From Bos javanicus (Eukaryota > Chordata > Mammalia > Artiodactyla > Bovidae), in contig NC_083870.1 in NCBI RefSeq assembly GCF_032452875.1, positions 3,038,001 through 3,102,000 on the forward strand: a DNA stretch of 64,000 nt, written 5' to 3'. The notes under the pieces were generated by a model. That model was given only the letters and a program-made list of their open reading frames with translations, was not told the DNA's origin and searched no databases. How positions within the stretch are numbered: position 1 is the first letter of the stretch; every line of letters starts with the position of its first letter. This document shows, one piece after another, positions 55,927 to 64,000 of the stretch. The translations under genes were made by a program, and so were the position numbers.

Positions 55927-57965
55927 TCATCAGTTCAGTTCAGTTAAGTTGCTCAGTCGTGTCTGACTCTTTGCAACCCCATGAATCACAGCACGCCAGG
56001 CTGCCCTGTCCATCACCAACTCCCGGAGTTCACTCAAACTCACGTCCATCAAATCAGTGATGCCATCCAGCCAACTCATCCTCTGTCGTCCCCTTCTCCT
56101 CCTGCCCCCAATCCCTCCCAGCATCAGTCTTTTCCAATGAGTCAACTCTTGGCATGAGGTGGCCAAAGTATTGGAGTTTCAGCTTTAGCATCATTCCTTC
56201 CAAAAAACACCCAGGACCAATCTCCTTTAGAATGGAGTGGTTGGATCTCCTTGCAGTCCAAGGGACTCTCAAGAGTCTTCTCCAACACCACAGTTCAAAA
56301 GCATCAATTCTTCGGTGCTCAGCTTTCTTCACAGTCCAAATTTCACATCCATACATGACCACAGGAAAAACCATAGCCTTGACTAGACCGGCCTTTGTTG
56401 GCAAAGTGATGTCTCAGCTTTTCAATATGCTGTCTAGGTTGGTCATAACTTTCCTTCCAAGGAGTAAGCGTTTTTTAATTTCATGGCTGCAGTCACCATC
56501 TGCAGTGATTTTGGAGCCCCCAAAAATAAAGTCTGACACTGTTTCCACTGTTTCCCCATCTTTTTCCCATGAAGTGATGGGACCAGATGCCATGATCTTG
56601 GTTTTCTGAATGTTGAGCTTTAAGCCAACTTTTTCACTCTCCACTTTCACTTTCATCAAGAGGCTTTTGAGTTCCTCTTCACTTTCTGCCATAAGGGTGG
56701 TGTCATCTGCATATCTGAGGTTATTGATATTTCTCCCGGCAATCTTGATTCCCACTTGTGCTTCTTCCAGCCCAGCGTTTCTCATGATGTACTCTGCATA
56801 GAAGTTAAATAAGCAGGGTGACAATATACAGCCTTGACGTATTCCTTTTCCTATTTGGAACCAGTCTGTTGTTCCACGTCCAGTTCTAACTGTTGCTTCC
56901 TGACCTGCATATAGGTTTCTCAAGAGGCAGGTCAGGTGGTCTGGTATTCCCATCTCTTTCAGAATTTTCCACAGTTTATTGTGATCCACACAGTCAAAGG
57001 CTTTGGCATAGTCAATAAAGCAGAAATAGATGGTTTTCTGGAACTTCTTGCTTTTTTGATGATCCAGCAGATGTTGGCAATTTGGTCTCTGGTTCCTCTG
57101 CCTTTTCTAAAACCAGCTTGAACATCAGGAAGTTCATGGTTCACATATTGCTGAAGCCTGGCTTGGAAAATTTTGAGCATTACTTTACTAGCATGTGAGA
57201 TGAGTGCAATTGTGTGGCAGTTTGAGCATTCTTTGGCATTGCCTTTCTCTGGGATTGGAATGAAAACTGACCTTTTCCAGTCCTGTGGCCACTGCTGAGT
57301 TTTCCAAATTTGCTGGCATATTGAGTGTATCACTTTCACAGCATCATCTTTCAGGATTTGAAATAGCTCAACTGGAATGCCATCACCTCCACTAGCTTTG
57401 TTCATAGTGATGCTCTCTAAAGCCCACTTGACTTCACATTCCAGGATGTCTGGCTCTAGGTGAGTGATCACACCATCGTGATTATCTTGGTTGTGAAGAT
57501 CTTTTTTGTACAGTTCTTCTGTGTATTCCTGCCACCTCTTCTTAATATCTACTGCTTCTGTTAGGTCCATACCATTTCTGTCTTTTATCCAGCCCATCTT
57601 TGCATGAAATGTTCCCTTGCTATCTCTAATTTTCTTGAAGAGATCTCTAGCTTTCCCATTCTGTTGTTTTCTTCTATTTCTTTGCATTGGTCGCTGAGGA
57701 AGGCTTTCTTATCTCTTCCTGCTATTCTTTGGAACTCTACATTCAGATGCTTATATCTTTCCTTTTGTCCTTTGCTTTTCACTTCTCTTCTTTTCACAGC
57801 TATTTGTAAGGCCTCCTCAGACAGTCATTTTGCTTTTTTGTGTTTCTTTTCCATGGGGATGGTCTTGATCCCTGTCTCCTGTACAATGTCACAAACCTCC
57901 GACCATAGTTCATTAGGCACTCTATCTGTCAGATCTAGTCCCTTAAATCTATTTCTCACTTCCAT
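55927..57965 (-). mobile_element. BovB LINE, about 2 kb, nested in L1
   Basis: Longest BovB in the window. It is reversed, running from the 3' end (AGTTCAGTTCAGTTAAGTTG) back into the linker before the reverse transcriptase (CTATTTCTCACTTCCATC). L1 reads ...GGCTAACATCAT on the left and CATCATACTTGATGG on the right, so the duplication is short (about 6 bases). The 5' end with the endonuclease is truncated. Confidence 0.92.
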
Positions 57966-58106
57966 CATACTTGATGGCAAAAAGCTGAAAGCTTTTACTT
58001 TAAGATCAGAAACAAGCAAAGGATGCTTACTCTTGTTACTTTTACTCAACATAGTACTGGAAGTCCCAGCCAGAGCAGTTAGGCAAGAAAAACAAAGAAA
58101 AGGCAT
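56054..58106 (-). pseudogene. BovB reverse transcriptase, nearly whole but frameshifted
   Basis: Minus-strand frames in order are 57825-58106 (RNRFKGLDLTDRVPNELWSE), 57585-57797 (VKSKGQKERYKHLNVEFQRI), 56959-57687 (NKASGGDGIPVELFQILKDD, GFRKGRGTRDQIANICWII) and 56414-56989 (GIRQGCILSPCLFNFYAEYI and catalytic LRYADDTTLMAESEEELKSL). The last is 56054-56404 (DAFELWCWRRLLRVPW). The catalytic YADD is intact in this copy. Frameshifts between segments and the missing endonuclease make it non-autonomous. The rightmost bases of the first frame (beyond 57965) read into L1. Confidence 0.9.
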
Positions 58107-59305
58107 TCAAAATGGAAAGGAATATGTAAAAATGTCTTTACTTGCAGATGACATAATATTATATATAGAAACCCTCAAGGACTCTAACGAAAATTATTAG
58201 AATTAATAAATGAATTCATCAAAGTTGCAGGATACAAACTCCATATGTAAGCATTAATTGTATTAAAAACACTGACAATGAGCTATACAAAACAGAAAAT
58301 AACAAAACAACACCACTTAGTTTCATCAAAAGAAAATATCCAAGAATAAATTTAACCAAAGAAATAAAAGGTCTGTATACTAAAAACTATAAAATGTTGA
58401 TGAAAGAAATAAATGGAAAGTTTTTCTGTGCTCACAGATTGGGAGAATTAATATTCTTAAAATGTTCTTCATACTACTTAAAGAAATCTCAAATTCAGTG
58501 CAATCCCTACAGAATTTCAATGACATTTTTTGTAGAAATAGAATGAACAATTCTAAAATTCATACGTAATTACAAAAGACCCCAAACAGCCAAAACAAAA
58601 TTGAGAAAGAACAAAGCTGTATTACATATTCTGATTTTAAACTATATTACAAAATTATAGTAACCTAAACAGTATCATTTTGTTATAAAAACAGACACAT
58701 AGCTCAAAGGGACAAAATAGAGCCCAGAAATAAATTCATGCATATTTGGTTAATTAATTTACAACAAAGGAACCAAGAATATACAATGGGGGAAAATAGT
58801 CTCTTCAATAAATGGTGTTGGGAAAGCTGGACAAGAATGAAATCAATGAATGAAATTGGACAAGAATGAAATTGGACCCCTATCTACCATTATACACCAA
58901 AATCAATTCAAAATGGATTAAAGACTAGAGTGTAAGACCAGAAATCATAAAGTTCCTAGCAAAAAGCATAGGGAGTAAGCACTCTGACATCAGTCTTGGT
59001 GATGATTTTTTGGATTTGTCACCAAAAGCAGAGGTAACAAAAGCAAAAATAAACAAGCGAGACTACATCTAACCAAAGGAAAGGAAACAAGCAGTACGCA
59101 ATGCCCACTTATGAAATGTGAGAAAATATTTGCAAATCATGCATTTGATAAAGGATTAATATCCAAAATATATAAAGAACACACAATTCAACAAAAAACT
59201 ATCAAACAATCTAATTAAAAGCATACAGAAGAACTGAATAGATAATTTTTTAAAGACACAAAAAAGACAAGTATATGAAAAGGTGTTCAGTATCAGTAAT
59301 CATCA

Positions 59306-60023
59306 GTTCAGTGCAGTTCAGTCACTCAGTCGTGTCCAGCTGTTTGCAACCCCGTGAATCACAGCACGCCAGGCCTCCCTGTCCATCACCAACTCCCGGA
59401 GTTCACTCAAACTCACGTCCATCGAGTCAGTGATGCCATCCAGCCATCTCATCCTCTGTTGTCCCCTTCTCCTCCTGCCCCCAATCCCTCCCAACATCAG
59501 AGTCTTTTCCAATGAGTCAGCTCTTTGCATGAGGTGGCCAAAGTACTGGAGTTTCAGCTTCAGCATCATTCCCTCCAAAGAAATACCAGGGCTGATCTCC
59601 TTCACAATGGACTGGTTGGATCTCCTTGCAAGGGACTCTCAAGAGTCTTCTCCAACACCACAGTTCAAAAGCATCAGTTCTTCGGCACTCAGCCTTCTTC
59701 ACAGTCCAACTCTCACATCCATACATGACCACAGGAAAAACCATAGCCTTGACTAGACGAACCTTTGTTGGCAAAGTAATGCCTCTGCTTTTCAATATGC
59801 TATCTAGGTTGGTCATAACTTTCCTTCTAAGGAGTAAGCGTCTTTTAATTTCATGGCTGCAGTCACCATCTGCAGTGATTTTGGAGCCCAGAAAAATAAA
59901 GTCTGACACTGTTTCCACTGTTTCCCCATCTATTTCCCATGAAGTGATGGGACCAGATGCCATGACCTTCGTTTTCTGAATGTTGAGCTTTAAGCCAACT
60001 TTTTCACTCTCCACTTTCACTTT
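59306..60023 (-). mobile_element. BovB LINE 3' part nested in L1
   Basis: About 0.7 kb reversed copy, CAGTTCAGTGCAGTTCAGTC to TTCACTCTCCACTTTCAC. Minus frames 59517-60020 and 59318-59605 carry FIFLGSKITADGDC and RRRRGQQRMRWLDGIT. L1 resumes at GGGAAATGCAAATCAAAACC. Confidence 0.92.
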
Positions 60024-60387
60024 GGGAAATGCAAATCAAAACCACAATGAAATATCACCTTACACTTGTTAAAATGGTTATCAAACCAACAAGTGGTGGT
60101 GAGGATGCAGAGAAATGAGAATATTTGTACACTGTGGGTGGGACTGCAAATTTGTGCAGCCAGTATGGAAAATAACACAGAGGTTGCTCAAACAATAAAA
60201 CTAGAACTACCATATGACCTAGCCATCCTACTTCTGGATATATATCCAAATGAAATTAAAATAGGATATCAAAGATACACCTGTTGACTTATATGTCATT
60301 GCAGCATTATTCTCAATAGTCAAAATATGGAAACAGCCTAAGTGTCCATAAATAGACGAATGAATAGAGCATGGATAAAGAATATGT

Positions 60388-60708
60388 AGCATGGACTTTA
60401 CTGGTAGTCCAGTGGTAAGAATCTGCCTGCCAATGCAGGGGACATGGGTTCGATCCTTGGTATGGGAAGATTCCAGACACAGTAACTAAGTCTGTGTGCC
60501 ACAACTATTGAGCCCAAGCTCTAGAACCTGCGGACTGTAACTACAGAAGCCTGTGCACCTAAAGCCCATGCTCCACAGAGAGAAGCCACTGCAGGGAGAA
60601 GCCCATGCACAGCAACTTACAGAGTAGCACCAACTCGCCCCAACCAGAGCAAGCCCTCAGGCAGCAAGGAAGACCCAACACAGCCTAAATAAATAAGTTT
60701 TAAAATGA
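60388..60708 (+). mobile_element. CHR-1 long SINE nested in L1
   Basis: Sense copy with head TTACTGGTAGTCCAGTGGTA, GGGTTCGATCCTTGGTATGG, the long CHR-1 middle (TGCCACAACTATTGAGCCCA, ATGCTCCACAGAGAGAAGCC) and tail CCTAAATAAATAAG. Imperfect flanking words (ATGTAGCAT and ATGTGGCAT) suggest the target duplication. Confidence 0.85.
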
Positions 60709-60734
60709 TGTGGCATATATATACACACACACAG

Positions 60735-61143
60735 AGTCCAGTTCAGTCACTCAGTCCTGTCCAACTCTATGCACTGCAGCACATCAAGCTTCCCTGTCCA
60801 TCACCAACTCCCGGAGCTTGCAAACTCATGTACATCATGTCAGTGATGTCACCCAACCATCTCATCCTCTGTCGTCACCTTCTCCTCCTGCCCTCAATCT
60901 TTCCCAGCATTAGGGTCTTTTCCAATGAGTCAATTCTTTGCATCAGGTGGCCAAAATATTGACGCTTCAGCATCAGTCCTTCCAATGAAGATTCAGGACT
61001 GATTTCCTTTAGGACTGACTGGTTTGATCTCCTTGCAGTCCAAGGGACTCTCAAGAGTCTTCTCCAACATCACTGTTGAAAAGCATCAATTCTTTGGCGC
61101 TCAGCTTTCTATATGATCTATCTCTCACATCCATACATGACTA
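60735..61143 (-). mobile_element. BovB LINE 3' end nested in L1
   Basis: Reversed copy, AGTCCAGTTCAGTCACTCAG to CTCTCACATCCATACATGAC. More diverged than the two other BovBs in this L1. Short ACACAG-like words flank it. Confidence 0.88.
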
Positions 61144-61284
61144 CACAGTGAACTATTACTCAGTTGTGAGAAAGAAGGAAATCATTTTATTCGTGAGAAT
61201 GTGGGTAGACTTTGAGGACATTGTGCTAAGTGAAATCTATCAGACAGAAAAAGACAAATACTGTATTGTTCTCACTTATCTCTG

Positions 61285-61409
61285 TGTTGGGAAGATCCTC
61301 TGGAGAAGGAAATGGCTATCCACTCCAGTATTCTTGCCTGGGAAATCCCATGGACAGAGGAGCCTTGCAGGCTACAGTCCACATGGTCACAAAGAGTTAG
61401 ATGTGACTG
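61285..61409 (+). mobile_element. Bov-tA 3' part nested in L1
   Basis: Sense fragment: TTGGGAAGATCCTCTGGAGA to GTCACAAAGAGTTAGATGTG. The L1 3' UTR phrase for cell-type display (ATCACTTATATGTGGAATC) resumes about 35 bases later. Confidence 0.85.
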
Positions 61410-61731
61410 TGTTTTCCAACACCATCTGCTCCCTCTGTGTCTCATGTATCACTTATATGTGGAATCTTTAAAAAAAAAAAAAGAAACACGGAGAAGCTGA
61501 GTAAAGAAAAGTTGTTATCAGGGCCTGAGGGTGGGGAAAATAGAGACAGGTTAGTAAAAGTATACAAATTTTTAGCTATAAGATTAATAAAGTCTGAGGA
61601 TCAAACGTAAAACATGGTGACTATAGCTGGTAACTGGTTTAAAAAAAAACTTCAAGTAAATTTTAAAATTAATTGGTTTTATTTAATATAAGGCAATTCA
61701 TGAATTGGATAGGATCCCATCTAGCAACTAA

Positions 61732-61927
61732 TGGGCTTCCCAGGTGGTGCAGTGGTAAAGAATCTGCCTGCCAAGCAGGAGTCACGAGAGACGCAGGCTT
61801 GATCCCTGGATTGGGAAGGTGCCCTAGAGAAGGAAATGGCAACCCATTACAGTATTCTTGCCTGGAAAATCTGGCAGCCTACAGTCCACAGGGTCTCAAA
61901 GTATCAGATATGACTGAACACCAGCAC
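61732..61927 (+). mobile_element. Bov-tA SINE
   Basis: Sense copy: GGGCTTCCCAGGTGGTGCAG to CAGATATGACTGAACACC. Confidence 0.9.
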
Positions 61928-62275
61928 TGACCTGGCTCTGGCTGCCTCTTGAACATCATCTCTCCCCAGTGGGGTGGGGTTATTCTGAAGGATACAGTGC
62001 AAGAAAAGAAGAAAAAAAAAGAAGCCATCTAGCAACTAAAAGAGTGTTTTGAGGAGTTGTATGAAATGGAGGGTTACAAGGCAGCAGGCAGCCTTGGAAG
62101 GTTATAGGCAGCAGGAGAGTGGGGCAAGAAGGTATTAGCAAAAGAACCGAAAACATTGTTTCAGTCCAGGCTACCTTTTTGGGTGGGTGGGGAAGGAAAC
62201 AGCAGGAGTCTTTATCCTGTAATTTCAGACCAACTGTTTTAAAGGTCACATTTCTGTGAATGCTGAAACTGCAAT
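61928..62275. other. No assignable feature
   Basis: Intergenic sequence between a SINE and a DNA transposon. No ORF recognised. Confidence 0.35.
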
Positions 62276-62418
62276 TACAGACATACCTCAGAGATATTGT
62301 GTGCTCAGTTCCAGACCACCACAATAAAGCAAATATTGCAATAAAGTGAGTCACATGAAACTTTTGCTTATCCAGTGTACATAAAAGTTAGGTTTACACT
62401 ATACCATAGTCTATTAAG

Positions 62419-62622
62419 GGCTTCCCTAGTGGGTCAGATGGTAAAGAATCTGCCTGCAATGAGGGAGACCTGGGTTCGATCCCAGAGCTGGGAAGATCCC
62501 CTGGAGGAGGGCATGGCAACCCATTCCAGTATTCTTACCTGGAGAATCCCTATGAACAGAGGAGCCTGGTGGCTACAGTCTACGGAGTCACAAAGAGTCA
62601 GACACAACTGAGCGACTAAGCA
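62419..62622 (+). mobile_element. Bov-tA SINE nested in Tigger, with target duplication
   Basis: Sense copy flanked by CATAGTCTATTAAG (62405-62418) and CATAGTCTGTTAAG (62623-62636), a 14-base duplication with one mismatch. Confidence 0.95.
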
Positions 62623-62671
62623 CATAGTCTGTTAAGCGTGCAATAACATTATGTCTAAAAAAAATGTATCT

Positions 62672-62873
62672 GTGTTATTCATTCAATCATGTCCAACTCT
62701 TTGCAACCCCATGGACTATAGCCCACCAGGCTCCTCTGTCCACGGAATTCTTCAGGCAAGAATACTGGAGTGGGTAGCCATTCCCTTTTCCAGGGAATCT
62801 TCCTTACCCAGGGATCAAACCTGGGTCTTCTGTATTGCAGGCAGATTCGTCACCATCTGAGCCACTGGGGACA
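62672..62873 (-). mobile_element. Bov-tA SINE nested in Tigger, facing the previous copy
   Basis: Reverse copy: TCAATCATGTCCAACTCTTT to CATCTGAGCCACTGGGGAC. It lies about 50 bases from the sense copy and forms a near full-length inverted pair with it. Confidence 0.92.
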
Positions 62874-62954
62874 CGAGGTTTCCACAAACCAATTGTCAAA
62901 ATCAAAGCACAATAACATAAAGTACAACAAAATGAGGTATGCCTGTTTCAAATT

Positions 62955-63500
62955 AAAGAAAAACAGTCAATGTAAAAGTTGTGAGTTGACTTTTATTCAG
63001 GGACTTTACAGAGCACTATTGCCCAGGAGATAGCCTCTCAGTAATTCTGTGGGGACTACTCCAAAGACATAGGGGAGGAGCCATTAAATATATGATTTGG
63101 GGGGCCTGGGAAATAAATACATGTTGACAAACATATTTTGGGTAAAAGATGACTGCTAATTACAAAGAACAGATATCTCAAGTTAATAATTTTGATGCTT
63201 TTCTGTGTATGGGAAGTTTCAAGAACTGAGGGTCATTAAAATTCTTCCTTAAATATGGATCTTAGTTATCTATAGGCCCAAAGCAGAAAATGTTTTATGC
63301 TGTTTCCCTCACCCCATTCCGGCCCCTTCAAAGAGTGTACAGATGGCAGGCAACCTCATTGAGTTGCAACTTAACCCTTTCATAAATGGGGTGATGAGCC
63401 ACAATCTTTGTTCTCTTTGTTTATACTTAAAAGTCTTGGATTGCTGCCTTGGGGAAAAATGACTCCATTTTGGGCCTTTTTAACTTGATGCTGTATTGCA
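62955..63500 (-). repeat. Possible solo LTR, reverse orientation, unclassified
   Basis: In reverse, a stretch ends with a polyadenylation-like AATAAA (in CTGAATAAAAGTCAACTCAC) after GC-rich text, the usual look of an LTR end. I cannot match it to a family or find a paired LTR or internal region, so the call is tentative. Confidence 0.25.
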
Positions 63501-64000
63501 CAATCAAAATTTGCTTTGAAAGTAGAATTTAAATGTTCTCAACACACACATGCACACAAAAAAATATGTGAGGTGATGGATATGTTAACTATCTAGATGA
63601 AGGGAATCATTCAAAATGTGCATATATATCAAATCACTACAATGTACACTTTAAATATCTTATGATTTCATTTGTCAGTGATACCTCAATAAAGGTGAAA
63701 GTCTTTCGAAAAGTAAAATATCTTTCAAAAATGACCCTCTGGGGACACAGCAGCAAACTTGGGCAGGTATTCCTTTTCCAGACTATATGTAAAAATGCCA
63801 TAGTAGAAAGAAGGATGTTGATAGGTTCCAGAACTTTACATAATTGCTCTAAGAAAAGCCTAGGGGAGAAAAAATTGTGTTAGCAGTTCTTGAATAGGAA
63901 GAAATGACAATCTGAATATGTAAGAGGGCCAGTATCATGAAAGTAGATATTCTAGGTAAGAATTGTGATTTTTTTCTTTCCTTCTCACATTGTTTACCCA
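63501..64000. other. No assignable feature
   Basis: AT-rich intergenic sequence to the window edge. The 73-codon ORF at 63662-63883 is not recognised. Confidence 0.35.

Larger units (their letters stand above)
54498..61665 (+). mobile_element. Old L1, ORF2 to 3' end, split by at least seven later insertions
   Basis: L1 pieces occur in consensus order. ORF2 endonuclease: 54498-54734, 54873-55020, 55146-55345. After an internal deletion, reverse transcriptase: 55440-55926. Then 57966-59305, the C-terminal end 60024-60385, and the 3' UTR in 61144-61284 and 61410-61665. Decayed frames still read KENYRSISLINIDAKILNKI and LEVPARAVRQEKQRKGIQ. Stops and frameshifts are many, so the element is dead. 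Gaps are filled by CHR-2, Bov-tA, BovB, BovB, CHR-1, BovB and Bov-tA copies. Confidence 0.88.
62278..62945. mobile_element. Tigger-type (TcMar) DNA transposon remnant, internally deleted
   Basis: Ends are inverted: CAGACATACCTCA at 62278-62290 and TGAGGTATGCCTG at 62933-62945, next to a TA on the left (62276-62277). Subterminal words CAGTTCCAGACCACCACAAT and AGCACAATAACATAAAGTAC fit the Tigger1 family. Only about 260 bases are transposon; the transposase is deleted. Two SINEs sit inside. Confidence 0.85.
35300..64000. other. Intergenic DNA upstream of UCK2
   Basis: No frame here gives a recognisable host protein. Long frames belong to retrotransposons or are chance. In the human map TMCO1 lies head-to-head upstream of UCK2; none of its expected peptides appears, so it probably lies beyond 64000 if synteny holds. 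The interval is mostly interspersed repeats, with unassigned AT-rich sequence between them. Confidence 0.7.

Noticed and set aside
35300..64000. Search for TMCO1 or another neighbour gene.
   Set aside because: No matching peptide or second CpG island is present in this interval.

Overview
This window is mammalian nuclear DNA from a bovid ruminant. The diagnosis rests on abundant BovB (RTE-type) LINE fragments and Bov-tA/BOV-A2 tRNA-derived SINEs, together with the cetartiodactyl CHR-1/CHR-2 SINEs, artiodactyl L1 tails and old MIR copies. Cattle fits well, but sheep, goat or buffalo cannot be excluded from the sequence alone.

Only one protein-coding exon is supported: the first coding exon of UCK2 (uridine-cytidine kinase 2), on the minus strand at 34736-34834. 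It lies in a CpG island of about 34150-35200 and encodes the first 33 residues, ending exactly on the Walker A lysine at a strong splice donor. Everything left of it (1-34735) is the start of intron 1; I found no sign of exon 2. Everything right of the island (about 35300-64000) is upstream intergenic DNA. In the human map the next gene on that side is TMCO1, but no TMCO1 exon is visible here.

Intron 1 holds several old L1 fragments: a 5'-inverted L1 tail near 0.6 kb, an L1 5'UTR at 15.9-16.6 kb, and 3' tails near 19, 21 and 24 kb. It also holds about 18 Bov-tA SINEs in both orientations, about 8 CHR SINEs, MIRs and four BovB insertions (15.0, 16.6, 31.3 and 32.7 kb). Three of the BovBs have clear target-site duplications and the fourth an imperfect one. 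The intergenic half holds an antisense old L1/HAL1-like block (41.2-43.3 kb), an L1 with an inverted BovB pair (47.2-48.7 kb), and a BovB with its 5' half inverted (50.8-52.5 kb). A roughly 7 kb L1 (54.5-61.7 kb) is broken by seven or more later insertions. A Tigger-type DNA transposon remnant (62.3-62.9 kb) carries two facing SINEs.

There is no prokaryotic-style system, operon, CRISPR array or complete novel gene. The points most worth a second look are the UCK2 5' leader (a start-stop uORF and a long in-frame open extension), the BovB rearrangements, long inverted repeats able to form double-stranded RNA, and a perfect 17-bp hairpin inserted in an L1 tail.
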